Source of the DNA: Guadua angustifolia
Lineage: Eukaryota; Streptophyta; Magnoliopsida; Poales; Poaceae
Assembly: GCA_036346375.1 (NCBI GenBank)
Contig: CM070511.1
Span: 14,378,458 to 14,442,457 of the forward strand
Length of the DNA stretch: 64,000 nucleotides
Direction of reading: 5' to 3'
Part shown: in pieces, positions 21,417 to 33,887 of the stretch
How the letters are laid out: each line of letters starts with the position of its first letter
How positions within the stretch are numbered: position 1 is the first letter of the stretch
The notes under the pieces: model-generated
What the model saw: the letters and a program-made list of their open reading frames with translations, nothing else
Told to the model about the DNA's origin: nothing
Databases searched by the model: none
Made by a program: the position numbers and the translations under genes

Positions 21417-24240
21417 CGGAATCTCGACCCCGAGATTCAGGGCTGACTAAGGAATAGGTTGGGGAATTCCTTCTTCAGTCTTCTTCACGCCCCAAAGTTG
21501 CTTCGCCTCGAATGGTTACTCCAATCAACTCGCAGAAGCGGGTCGATTTATTTCTCGCTTCTCGATCCATCGATTCAAGATCTTCACCGGTACTCTTTAT
21601 AGGTCAAATCCTCCTGTAGCTCGATCGACTCTAACGGCATTTGCTCTTCTGGCACTCGGAGGCATTTCTTTAATTGTGACACGTGGAACACATCATGCAC
21701 TCCTGCTAAAGACTGCGGTAACTCCAAATGACACGCTTACTTCGCCTCTCGACTTAGGATCTTGAACGGACCAACATATCTTGGTGCTAACTTCCCTTTA
21801 GTGTGGAACCTCTTAACTCCTCCGAGTGGTGTAACTCGAGATACACAAAATCTTCGGCTCAAAGCTCAAATCCTCGCGGCGATTATCGGCAGAACTCTTC
21901 CGCTTTGATTGTGCAATTTTCAACCTTTCCCGATCATGGCTATCTGCTCTTGACTTCTCGAAGAATGTCCGCCCAACATATGACGTTCTCGGTCTCATTC
22001 CAGTTCAACGGCGTCGACGAGGTCTTCCATATAGCGCTTCAAATGGCGACATCTCGCAAACTTGCTCGGTAGTCATTGTTATAGCTAAACTTCGGCATAT
22101 GGCAAACACTTATCCCACGGTTGTATAAGCCAATGCACATGCCCTCAACATGTCCTCCAAGATTCGATTAACTCTTTCCGCTTGCCCATCTCATCTGCAT
22201 GGGTGATATGCAAGATCAAGTTCAAAGGGCTCCTAGGGCCTCATGCAACTTATCCCAAAATCTTGAGGTAAACCGGGTACCTCTGTCCGATACAATTTTC
22301 TTGAACTCCATGCGAGACACACAATTCTTGACATATACAAATCTGCTAAGCGGTCCCCGAGTAGGTAGTTTTCACCCAGATGAAGTGGGCGACCTTGGTC
22401 AACCGATCCACTATAACCCATATGGAGTCATACCGTCTGGTCCTCAGAGACCAAGAATGAAGTCCATTCCGATTTCCTCCCATTTCCACTCGGTATCTTC
22501 GGTCAGAGTAACCCCGCCGCCTTTGATGCATTGCTTTGACTCTTTGGCATATGTCGCTGCAACGCAACATGCTCTGCAACTTCACGCTTCATGCTTGGCC
22601 ACCAAAATCTTTCCTTCGTGTCTTGGTACATCTTAGCGCTTCCGGATGAATGGAGTACTTGGAGTCATGAGCTTCCTCCGAATCACCTGTTTGATTCCTT
22701 CTTGTGCGATGCGCAAATGCGCTTCTTGATCCATAATGTACCTTGCTCATCCAAATTTTGAAATCCTTTGCCTTGCCTTCCTCCATTTTCAACTTAATCC
22801 TCTGAATCTTGACATCGCCCTTCATCCTTCCCGGATCTGATCTTCCAGGTAGGCTTCACTTCTAAAGCGGCTATAAATCCTTTAGGCACAACTTCCACTT
22901 GACTTCAAATTCCTTGCATAACTCAACGACTTGCTTCCACCAACATGTTCACCGAATGGCTTTTTCGCTTAAAGCATCGCCACCACGCTGGCTTTCGAGG
23001 GTGATAATGAATCCCAGATTGTAATCCTTAATTAGTTCCAACCATCTTCTCGCCTCATGTTCAGTCCGATTGTGTAAATATATATTTAAGACTCTTATGG
23101 TCGATGTACACCTCACATCTGCTTCCAATCGATAGTGCCTCCATAACTTCAAAGCATGCACTACTACCGCTAACTCCAAGTCATGTGTGGGTAGTTCTCC
23201 TCATGCGGCCTCAATCGCCTTGACGATACGCAAGCGACCTTTACATTCTGCATTAACACGCATCCTAGTCCTTGGCGCGATGCATCACAAGATATATCAA
23301 AACTCGCTTAAATCCGGTAGTACTAACACCGGCGCCGTTGTCAAACGCTTTTTCAACTCCTGAAACTCCGCCACATTCCGGCGCCCATGCGAACTTCTTT
23401 TCCTTTTTCAACAATTGCGTAAGAGGTCTCGCAATCGTTGAAAATCCTTCAATAAATCGGCGGTAATAACCGCCATTCCAAGGAAACTACGAATTTGAGT
23501 CACCGCTTTGGGTGGCTCCCAATGCAACATCGCTTCCACCTTACTTGGGTCAATGCGACTCCTTGGCGGTCACCACATGTCCAAGAAATTCCACCTTGTT
23601 CTTCCGTAAGTCACACTTGCTAAACTTAGCTAAAAGTTGTCGCTCTCTTAACCTCTCCGTAACTAGCTTCGGATGCTCGCATGCTCTTCCCCGGTCTTGG
23701 AGTAAACTAGAATGTCATCTATGAACACAACAACGAACTTATCCAGTATTCCATGAAAACCTTGTTCATCATGTTCATGAAATATGCAGTGCATTTGTCA
23801 AACCGAAAGACATAATCGTGAACTCGTAATGTCCATATCTTGACAAAAATGTCGTCTTCGCACATCCTCCGATCGAATCTTCACCGGTGATAACTTTGAT
23901 CGAGGTCAATCTTGGAGAAAACTCCGCTCCTCTCAAGCTCGGTCAAACAGATCATCGATCCCGGTAGCGGATACTTATTCTTTATAGTGACTTCATTCGA
24001 TTGTTTCATTAATCCACACACATCCCAGAACTCCGCCCTTCTTCTTGACAAATAGAACCGTGCTCCCCATGGCGCATTTAACTTGGTCTAATAAATCCCT
24101 TATCCATTAACTCCTCTATCGCTTCTTCATTTCCACTAGCTCATCGCTGACATCCGATAATGTCTCTTAGCTATCGGGCCGCTCTTCGGTACTAACTCAA
24201 TTACAAACTCTATGTCCCTCGTCTGGTGGCATCTCGTAAA
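21417..24240 (-). pseudogene. Pol of array copy 1 (RT-RNase H-INT-chromodomain), heavily frameshifted
   Basis: Domains on the minus strand from right to left: RT remnants (24240-23500), RNase H with LELAVVVHALKLWRHYRLEA (23179-22950), zinc/integrase with YDSIWVIVDRLTKVAHFI (~22440-22370), and a chromodomain-like C terminus near 21600-21440. No long frame survives; the longest piece here is under 150 codons. Copy 2 (30203-33055) has the same order with slightly longer frames. Indels between copies cluster at CAG/CTG sites, so part of the decay may be a sequencing artefact. Confidence 0.7.
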
Positions 24241-25848
24241 TCCTCCGAAACACATCCGGTATTCTCGACAACCGGTACGTCTTCTATGCTGACGGCCTTC
24301 ACACTATTGACCATCAACTGTCCATCCCGAACAGCAGTGGCTTGAAACTCTACTTTTCTCCCACAAGGACTCTCGACTGATATGACTCTTCGTCCACGCC
24401 TAACACAACCTTGTGCTTAGACAACCAATCCATTCCCAAAATAACATCTAAGGTCTGGGTATCTAACACTACTAAGTTTGCTAGGAACTCCATTCCATCT
24501 ATAAGCAACTTTACCCCAGAACATCCTACATCAGATCGGAGTTCTGATCCCGGATTGTACTAGCAATACATGCCTAAGGTTCACCATTTTCAATCCATTA
24601 TTCACAGCAAAAATCCGAGATATAAACGAATGCGAAGCTCCGAATCAAATAAAAGCTCAAGCAGTCTTCGAGTTGACAAGTAACTTACCCAAGACGACGT
24701 CCGATGTATTCTCAGACTTTGCATCGGCGGTGACATGATTGACTCGCCTCTTACCACAGATCTGCGTGGCAGCTCCAGATAATGTAACTCCACGACTTGC
24801 TCTGGCGCAGTGTCTTCGTTGGAGTAGTCCCAAGGTTGAAGCGAATCGGTGTCACTCCTCCTCCTTCTTAGGACAATAATTTGCAAATGCTCGCTCGTGA
24901 TGTATAAAACAACGCTTAACTGCCGATCTTGCTCTGTTGCATTCCCAACCGGTGTTGGTGTCTGGAAATTTTGTCCGCAGTCTTGGTATCAAGGTGGCGT
25001 CGCCATCACATTCCTTGGCTGAAATCAAGAACTGGTTTGGTGTAACCTCAACCGCTGCGCTCGGGCGTGTTCCTGCTTTGTGCCATCCTGCGCTTCGGTT
25101 GTCCTCCGGCTCCTTGCGCTTGTCCTCCAATATCGGCGCCTTGTTCACTAGCTCTGAAAATTAGGAAAAGTGTGGGTTATGAGTCCCACTGCAGCCACAA
25201 TTCAGTCCTTTCATGAATCGAGACCGCTCGCCTTATCCGTTGCTACATCCTCGGTGCGTAGCGTGCGGTGTGTGAACTTATTCAGATACTCGGACCGATT
25301 GATTGCCCCGCTTGATGCCCTAAACTCCTCCTTTTCAGCTCCATTATGCTTTCGGGCACATGGTATGCTGCCGAAAGCGATCGTGAACTCCTCCCACCGA
25401 TGTCTGCGGGTGCTCATGAGCAACAAGATGAGTTTTCCCACCATTCAGCTGCGGTTCCTTCAAGCTGATGAGAGGCATAGAGTACCCTCTCATTTCCTTC
25501 ACACTGGGTATTGTGCAACTTTCTCTCTATCATCCTCAGCCAATCATCTGCCTCCAATGGATTGGCATTTCCAGAAAATGTAGGCGGTCATGTCCTCATG
25601 AATTCCGACAGCCTCGAGTGTGGTCTCTGCACTGGGTTGACCTGGTTAGCTTGGGCGGCGGCGGCAGCTTGGGCAGTGACCTGCTGCATCATGGCATGCA
25701 TTAACTGGGTCTGTGCAGCAATAAAGGCTCCAAAGTTCTGCATATCAACTGGCGGTGCTGGTTGGGGTCCTTGTCCTTCCCCATCGATGTTTCCAGCTGA
25801 GCGAGAACCGCTCCCATTTCCTCCTTGGTTTCCTCGAGTGTTCACCAT
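24241..25848 (-). pseudogene. Gag-protease of array copy 1
   Basis: The gag start is the ATG at 25848 (MVNTRGNQGGNGSGSRSAG), followed by DMQNFGAFIAAQTQLMHAMM and an Ala/Gln-rich run. The frame then breaks. The Retrotrans_gag region is recognisable as SEYLNKFTHRTLRTEDVATD near 25230-25310. The zinc-knuckle region near 24880-24915 reads CFIHHERAFANYC. The protease region is near 24600-24700. Copy 2 keeps a longer frame through knuckle and protease. Confidence 0.7.
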
Positions 25849-26240
25849 CTGCCGATTGCTCCATGGTTTAGAGACGAGAGGGAAATAAGAATAGACGAGT
25901 AATAGAGTACTTATGCAGGGTCAAAGGTGTAACACAAAATCCAACTTTATTACTTTATTAATATTTGGGTATGGTTGCTCACAATGCCTAAGGGCCTTGC
26001 AACACATACCAATCACTCACAAGCATGAAAGAAGCAAATCGAACTAACATTCCGGAGTCAAACGCCTCTAAGGGTGACTCTTATTCCAGGACGCGACTCG
26101 ACGCAGGAGTCTCAACCACTAATCCTAACGCCACTCCTCTAGCCATCCCCACCGAACTTCTGGTGGATACACCGCGGTGTGTTTGGTGCGAGTACAAACC
26201 TATCCCAACGATCCTCCATTGGATGCGCCTCCTGCAGAGC

Positions 26241-26932
26241 TCAACCTCCACTGGCTCTGCTGACCTCCATAGGCTCGGGCTTCACTTCCACTTGCTCCGA
26301 CTTCACTTCCACCGCTCGCTCTGGCTGCGGCTCTCGCAGTGGCTCCTCCGGTCTGGTTGTGTAGCTCCAAGATCGCTCGGCTCGTCCGTCATGCCGTCTC
26401 CAGTTCCCCAATCCTCTGGATAGAGTGGGCCAAGTACTCACAAGTCTGCAATGAGATGAGCCCTAAGTCTGTGTGAACTCGCCACGAGACCTCTGCGGCT
26501 CTGAACCGCCTCGTCGATAGCATCCTCTTGAGCGATAACATATCTGGCCAGGTGGGTGATCGTGGCATCCTCCTCCTCGATGGGCTCTCGGTTGTAGCGA
26601 GTGTCTCTACGTGGGTGGTGACGAAACACTGTGCCATCCAACTCTCTGGGGTAGGTACGAGCAATCTGCCTCATCGCCAGACGCGATGTCTCCTGAATCC
26701 CAGCGTCAAATGACAACCTCCTGGCTGTGATACGGATACGACGGCTCGCCCTTGCCCTATCCCGAGCGTAAAACGTGATAGTGACATCCCAGGCAATATC
26801 CAGTCCTGCCCGATCCACAGTAGTCCCTCGGTAGATCGGCCTGTCATATCCTCCAAGCAGCTGCATCATACGCCAAAGCTCATGGCGTACCCAAAGGCGC
26901 CACCAAAAGAGTGGATCATCCTCATCTGCCAA
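26241..26932 (-). pseudogene. Extra ORF upstream of gag (copy 1)
   Basis: An open frame of ~165 codons (26932-26438) continues after a frameshift to 26241. It lies between the PBS and gag. It has DEDDPLFWWRL at the start, then YRGTTVDRAGLDIAWDVTIT, RASRRIRITARRLSFDAG, LDGTVFRHHPRRDT and a polar C terminus. No ATG lies at its upstream end; the frame is open from a TTG codon. The same protein is present in copy 2. I do not recognise a domain; extra ORFs before gag are known in some rice long-LTR gypsy elements. Confidence 0.55.
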
Positions 26933-27114
26933 AGGACACTCACGTGAAACTCAGATATTTTAATCAAAGCGAATATGTGTTGAATTCAGCAAGGGGTATG
27001 AAAGAAGAGAAGGGGTAAGTCGAGATTGCATTATCATCTTGGCACATTTTAGCTTTTAGAAAATAGTTTTATCCTCACTACGACCATTCTAACTAAGGGC
27101 CAGTTCTACAGTTA

Positions 27115-27131
27115 GTGATGCTCTGATACCA
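27115..27131 (-). other. Primer-binding site (iMet-type), internal 1
   Basis: The minus strand reads TGGTATCAGAGCATCAC, complementary in type to the 3' end of initiator Met tRNA. It starts 4 bp inside the LTR2 edge. Confidence 0.85.
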
Positions 27132-27135
27132 CCTC

Positions 27136-30100
27136 TGTCGGTACCCGAATTTGCAAATCCGGACCCTCTATGTATTCAGCACTAGTCCAGGATCACGCTA
27201 GTGCACACAGTCTCAACATTGGTACATATCACAGTGATAACCAACGAAATAATAAGTACTTTGATTAAATACTCAAACTAGTTGATCGACCTTATGGTCA
27301 AGTTACAAAGATACGCCTCGCAGAGCGAAGACTTATTAAAATATTCAAATGCAGCGGAAATAAAATAAACTCGTGGCGCCAACCAATTTGCCACAGTAAT
27401 CGATCGGGCTCGCTCCTAGTTTGTCGGCCTCCTCGATACTCCTCCTCCCGAAAGGTGGTTTGCTTCTTCTTCAACTGAAGTTGTGTTGTTGTGGGTGAGT
27501 ACTTTGAGCACTCAAAGAAGTCATGCATGTAATGCAATTCTAATATTCTACATGCATGGCTTAGTACAAAGGATAGGCTATGGTTCATGAGCAAGACAAC
27601 ATTTAAGAATAATAAAGAATAATTTGCAAAGCAAAGAAACAATAATAAGAATAGTAGCTTTCACAAACATTTTAATCACAATCATATTTCCATCCTATGT
27701 CAAGTTCCTCATTACCAACCCAAGCATTTTTCCATAAAAATTCATTTTCATAAAAATCTAACCCTTGACCAGAATCACCGAGCGATGCTCATTACCGTGA
27801 GCACGGCTATTCAATAGGTTGTACACTCGCAGAGGTTATACACTTTACCCACAAGATACATCAAATACCACCAAGGCAAATAACCGTGAACGAAGCTTTT
27901 CCAAAGTTCCATCTAAACCCAAGACGCCGCTAAGGTTTCAACACCGAGGAGACTGGTTACCACACCTAGGGCCCCCTCTTGCGCCATGTGAGTTCTCATT
28001 CCGCTTCTCCTGCCTCACACCACCACGACAAGCATACAAAGAATAGATTTCCCGGTTTACTCACTAAGTCCGTCCCATTACGGAGCTTGTGGTCAGTATG
28101 AGAGACTCAGTTCAAATGCTCGCAAGGTTAAGTCCTTAGTTGACCGAGGCAAGACTAACCAAGTGTGATCTCAATTATCCAAAACCAATAAAACCAAATA
28201 CGACCGCCTAGCTTGCCACTCTTGGCCCACCGTAAACAATCTTGCCATTTGCCCCAGCCTAAATCATTTTCCCACCCCAGTTCTTTACCATTGCACCACG
28301 TGCCATCATCAACTCAATAACACATGTCTCATTCACAAAGCATGTTCAATATCTCATTAAGTCAAGATTCACTTTGGTATTCCAAAATCATGAAAGCGTC
28401 CACGTGGCGAGGCTAAGCATACTACTTGGTCTACTCAACCCATGTTGGCAAATTATAAAAGTCCAACTATTAATCCATATCCTAGGGTGACAAAAGATTC
28501 ATGGCCTACAATTATATATGACAAGGTGGCATCAAAGAACTTAGGCATTTAACTAATCCCAAAACTTATTCAAAATCATTTCTATCAAATTAGCATGCAA
28601 TAGTTTAAATCAAAATAATTTGCTCTAGTAGGTTCAACATGATCAAACACAACTTGCCTTCAAAAAGTACTCGATTACGGCTCTGAGCTTGCTCTCGGTC
28701 GAAACCTCTCCTCGAAACCTTCGGCACTTCAACGCCTACGCCATAACGTAAACACAAACAATAAAATAAATAAACAGTGGGAAAACAGTGCTCAAAAATT
28801 CAATTAAAATTCATAAACAGAAAGATCACAATTTTACAAATTTATAGAAATTGGAATCACTCAAATCGGAGTTAAAACATAAAAGTTATAAGCATTTGAA
28901 GTTTCAAAATATATTTAAAATCAATATACCGAATTAAATAAATATTTTCTTTTTCGAAAATCAATTATTGCGTCATCTCGTGACACGGTCGCCACTAGAG
29001 AGTGACACGTGGCCTCGCCGACGCCACCTCCCGACCGCTCCGTGATGACGCCATCGTGGCGCCGGCCACGACTCGGCTATCTCTCGACAAGTGGGTCCCA
29101 CCGTCGACGCCAGATGACGGCGGTGACGCCACACGCAGTGCGTCTTGGTGGCCGACGGTGGGCCCGTCTTGTCGGCGTCTCATCGCCAAGATGCTCGTGG
29201 CGATCGACATGCGGCTCGCTTTGTCGGCGACTCATGCGCCTGAAGAACGTGCGGAGATCGACATGTGGTCCGCTTTGTCGGCGTCACGTGCCGATGATCG
29301 GTGCCGTGGCACGACGGTGGCCCTCGGTTTGCATCTAACGGTGGAGATTAGAAGATGGGCTTTACCGCTTTTGGGGCGACGTGGCGGGATCTGAATCGCC
29401 GATTGGAGATCGGACGGTCGACGGCTTCGGCGACGCAGCGATGGTGCGGCGGCCGGCTTGACCGGAGACGAAGACGACGACGTCTTGGCGTGGCGTTCCG
29501 TGGTCCTCCGGCGTCTTGATAACGCTCCCGTCGCGCGCGACGAGATGAGTCCGATGGTGGCGCGGCGACGGCGGAGAATCACCGGCGGCATTTAACCGAC
29601 GCGAAGAAGCGCGGCGGACGGCCGGACTTCGCGAGGTCGCGGCGGCGGCGGCGGCGGCGTCGTGCAGCGTCTGGCGACGTCGGCGCGAAACCGAGGAACA
29701 CGGAGGGTGGCGGCGATTAAATAGGGGCTCTTAGCGTCCGTCTTGCTTCGAATTCGCGGAGGAGTCCGTGGCGGCGCGAGTCCGGCGAGGAATAGGGTTG
29801 GGTGACGTGGCGATCGTGAGCCGCTTGATGAAGATCGAACGCCACGGCGCTAGGGTTTTCGAACGGGCCGCCAAGATTTCGGTCCAACACTATTCATCCG
29901 GATTTTTAATTCTTTTTCGATTAAAATATTTCCGAAAATAAAATAATTGTTTGGGGCATTAAAAATATCGAGAAAAATTCTGAAAAATTCTCATAAATAT
30001 TTTAAGACATTTGTGACTCAAATAAAATATTTTCAGCAAAACTTTATCTTAACTTTTCCATTATTTAATTAATTTGCTAAATGGTTTAATTCAAAATAAA

Positions 30101-30187
30101 TTCAAATAATTCCAAATAAATCCAAATAAATTCCAGAAATTCAAAATACCACTAAAATGCAAGAAAAGCAAAAATTGGGATGTTACA
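27136..30187 (-). repeat. LTR2 (middle LTR of the array)
   Basis: 3052 bp. It has a PBS on its left and a polypurine tract on its right, so it serves as 5' LTR of one unit and 3' LTR of the next, with no target duplication around it. Compared with LTR3 many CAG/CTG-containing words are altered, for example all TGACGTCA octamers of LTR3 are lost here. Confidence 0.9.
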
Positions 30188-30202
30188 AACCTCCCCTTAA
30201 CG
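30188..30202 (-). other. Polypurine tract (copy 2)
   Basis: The minus strand reads TTAAGGGGAGGTT next to the LTR2 edge, two G shorter than in copy 1. Confidence 0.75.
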
Positions 30203-33055
30203 GAATCTCGACCCAGAGATTCGTATCGACTAAGGAATAGGTTGGGAATTCTTCTTGAGTCTTCTTCACGCTCCAGTTGCTTCGCTCTCGAATGGTTACT
30301 CCAATCGAACTCGCAGGTTGCGTCGATTTATTTCTCGCTTCTCGATCCATCGTATTCAAGATCTTCACCGGGTACTCTTTATAGGTCAAATCCTCCGTAG
30401 CTCGATCGACTCTAACGGATTTGCTCTTCCGCACTCGGAGGCATTTCTTTAATTGTGACACGTGGAACACATCATGCACTCTGCTAAAGATCTGCGGTAA
30501 CTCCAAATGACACGCTTACTTCGCCTCTCGACTTAGGATCTTGAACGGACCAACATATCTTGGTGCTAACTTCCCTTTAGTGTGGAACCTCTTAACTCCT
30601 CCGAGTGGTGTAACTCGAGATACACAAAATCTTCGGCTCAAAGCTCAAATCCTGCGGCGATTATCGGCAGAACTCTTCGCCTTGATTGTGCAATTTTCAA
30701 CCTTTCCTCGATCATGGCTATCTGCTCTTGACTTCTCGAAGAATGTCCGCCCAACATATGACGCTTCTCGGCCTCATTCCAGCTTCAACGGCGTTAAGCG
30801 TGGTCTTCCATATAGCGCTTCAAATGGCGACATCTCGCAAACTTGCTCGGTAGTCTGTTGTTATAGCTAAACTTCGGCATATGGCAAACACTTATCCCAC
30901 GGTTGTATAAGCCAATGCACATGCCCTCAACATGTCCTCCAAGATCGATTAACTCTTTCCGCTTGCCCATCATGTCTGGGTGATATGCATCTTCAAGTTC
31001 AGGCGGGCTCCTAGGGCCTCATGCAACTTATCCCAAAATCTTGAGGTAAACCGGTACCTCTGTCTGATACAATTTTCTTGAACTCCATGCAGACACACAA
31101 TTCTTGACATATACAAATCTGCTAAGCGGTCCCCGAGTAGGTAGTTTTCACCGGTATGAAGTGGGCGACCTTGGTCAACCGATCCACTATAACCCATATG
31201 GAGTCATACCTGTCGGGTCCTCAGAGACCAAGAATGAAGTCCATTCCGATTTCCTCCCATTTCCACTCGTATCTTCGATGGTCAGAGTAACCCTGCCGGC
31301 CTTTGATGCATTGCTTTGACTCTTTGGCATATGTCGCAACGCAACATGCTCGCAACTTCACGCTTCATGCTTGGCCACCAAAATCTTTCCTTCGGTCTTG
31401 GTACATCTTAGCGCTTCCCTGATGAATGGAGTACTTGGAGTCATGAGCTTCCTCCGAATCACTGCTTTGAGCCTCTTGTGCGATGCGCAAATGCGCTTCT
31501 TGATCCATAATGTACCTTGCTCATCCAAATTTTGAAATCCTTTGCCTTGCCTTCCTCCATTTTCAACTTAATCCTCTGAATCTTGACATCGTCCTTCTGT
31601 CCTTCCCGGATCTGATCTTCCAGGGTAGGCTTCACTTCTAAAGCGGCTATAAATCCTTTAGGCACAACTTCGGCTTCACCACTTCAAATTCCTTGCATAA
31701 CTCAACGACTTGCTTCCACCAACATGTTCACCGAATGGCTTTTTCGCTTAAAGCATCGGCCACCACGTTGGCTTTCCCAGGGTGATAATGAATCCCCAGA
31801 TTGTAATCCTTAATTAGTTCCAACCATCTTCTCGCCTCATGTTCAGTCCGATTGTGTAAATATATATTTAAGACTCTTATGGTCAAGTGTACACCTCACA
31901 TCTGCTTCCAATCGATAGTGCCTCCATAACTTCAAAGCATGCACTACTACCGCTAACTCCAAGTCATGTGTGGGGTAGTTCTCCTCATGCGGCCTCAATC
32001 GCCTTGACGATACGCAACGACCTTTACTTTCGCGCATTAACACGCATCCTAGTCCTTGGCGCAATGCATCACAAGATATATCAAAACTCGCTTAAATCCG
32101 TAGTACTAACATCGGCGCCGTTGTCAAACGTTTCTTCAACTCCTGGAAACTCCGCCACATTCCGGCGTCCATGCGAACTTCTTTTCCTTTTTCAACAATT
32201 GCGTAAGAGGTCTCGCAATCGCTGAAAATCCTTCAATAAATCGGCGGTAATAACCGCCATTCCAAGGAAACTACGAATTTGAGTCACCGCTTTGGGTGGC
32301 TCCCAATGCAACACTTGCTTCCACCTTACTTGGGTCAATGCGACTCCTTCGGCGGTCACCACATGTCCAAGAAATTCCACCTTGTTCTTCCGAAGTCACA
32401 CTTGCTAAACTTAGCGAAAAGTTGTCGCTCTCTTAACCTCTCGTAACTAGCTTCGGATGCTCGCATGCTCTTCCACGGTCTTGGAGTAAACTAGAATGTC
32501 ATCTATGAACACAACAACGAACTTATCCAGTATTCCATGAAAACCTTGTTCATCATGTTCATGAAATATGCAGTGCATTTGTCAAACCGAAAGACATAAT
32601 CTGTGAACTCGTAATGTCCATATCTTGACAAAATGTCGTCTTCGGCACATCCTCCGATCGAATCTTCAGCTGGTGATAACCTGATCGCAGGTCAATCTTG
32701 GAGAAAACTCCGCTCCTCTCAACTGGTCAAACAGATCATCGATCCTGGGTAGCGGATACTTATTCTTTATAGTGACTTCATTCATTGCTCGGTAATCCAC
32801 ACACATCCGAACTCCGCCCTTCTTCTTGACAAATAGAACCGGTGCTCCCCATGGCGGCGAACTTGGTCTAATAAATCCCTTATCCATTAACTCCTCTATC
32901 TGCTTCTTCATTTCCACTAGCTCATCGGTTGACATCCGATAATGTCTCTTAGCTATCGGGGCTGTTCCCTGTACTAACTCAATTACAAACTCTATGTCCC
33001 CGTGTCTGTGGCATCTCGTAAATCCTCCGAAACACATCCGGGTATTCTCTGACAA
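30203..33055 (-). pseudogene. Pol of array copy 2 (RT-RNase H-INT-chromodomain)
   Basis: From right to left on the minus strand: RT start (33055-32666) with ELVEMKKQIEELMDKGFIRP, PPWGAPVLFVKKKGGVRM and NKYPLPRIDDLFDQLRGAEF; the RT catalytic motif FIDDILVYSK near 32475-32520; thumb MEFLGHVVTAEGV (32380); RNase H (32064-31843) with HEENYPTHDLELAVVVHALK; integrase region (31665-30560); and a chromodomain-like end (30506-30183) with VFHVSQLKKCL, YPVKILNTMDREARNKST and EEFPTYSLVDTNLWVE. FIDD and the C-terminal chromodomain are chromovirus traits. Several frameshifts separate the blocks. Confidence 0.8.
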
Positions 33056-33887
33056 CTGGTACGTCTTCTATGCTGACGGCCTTCACACTATTGACCATCA
33101 ACTGTCCATCCCGAACGGCAGTGGCTTGAAACTCTACTTTTCTCCCACAAGGACTCTCGACTGATATGACTCTTCGTCCACAGTCTAACACAACCTTGTG
33201 CTTAGTCAACCAATCCATTCCCAAAATAACATCTAAGGTCTGGGTATCTAACACTACTAAGTTTGCTAGGAACTCCATTCCATCTATATGCAACTTTACC
33301 CCAGAACATCCTACATCAGATCGGAGTTCTGATCCCGGGGATTGTACTAGCAATACATGCCTAAGGTTCACCATTTTCAATCCATTATTCACAGCAAAAA
33401 TCCGAGATATAAACGAATGCGAAGCTCCAGAATCAAATAAAACTGTTGCAGGTACTGAGTTGACAAGTAACTTACCCAGTACGACGTCCGATGTATTCTG
33501 CACTGCATCGGCGGTGACATGATTGACTCTGCCTCTTACCACAGTCTGCGTGGCAGCTCCAGATTGTGTAACTCCACGACTTGCTCCTGGCGCAGGTGTC
33601 TTCGTTGGAGTAGTCCCAAGGTTGAAGCGAACTGGTGTCACTCCTCCTCCCTTCTTAGGACAATAATTTGCAAAATGCCCTGGCTCGTGATAGATAAAAC
33701 AACGTTTAACTGTCGACTGCTGGCTCCTTGCAGCCGCATTCCCAACTGGTGTTGGTGTCTGGAAATTTTGTCCGGCAGGTCTTGGTACTGTGGCGGTGGC
33801 GTCGTCATCACATTCCTTGGCTGAAATCAAGAACTGGTTTGGTGTAACCTCAACATTGCGCTCCTGGCGTGCTCCTGTTTGTGCCAT
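32979..33887 (-). CDS. Gag C terminus-protease open frame (copy 2, partial)
   Basis: This 302-codon stretch is the longest surviving frame of the tandem element. It holds the zinc-knuckle region CFIYHEPGHFANYCPKK (~33660-33710), in which the second Cys of CX2CX4HX4C is Tyr. It also holds an aspartic protease with VLFDSGASHSFIS (~33430-33470) and LDVILGMDWLTKHKVVLDCG (~33170-33240). The end (VVREYPDVFRRIYEMP) runs into the RT, where the frame shifts. Protease would mature Gag-Pol. It is part of a gag-pol polyprotein, not an independent gene. Confidence 0.75.
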   Translation of the reverse strand: MAQTGARQERNVEVTPNQFLISAKECDDDATATVPRPAGQNFQTPTPVGNAAARSQQSTVKRCFIYHEPGHFANYCPKKGGGVTPVRFNLGTTPTKTPAPGASRGVTQSGAATQTVVRGRVNHVTADAVQNTSDVVLGKLLVNSVPATVLFDSGASHSFISRIFAVNNGLKMVNLRHVLLVQSPGSELRSDVGCSGVKLHIDGMEFLANLVVLDTQTLDVILGMDWLTKHKVVLDCGRRVISVESPCGRKVEFQATAVRDGQLMVNSVKAVSIEDVPVVREYPDVFRRIYEMPQTRGHRVCN

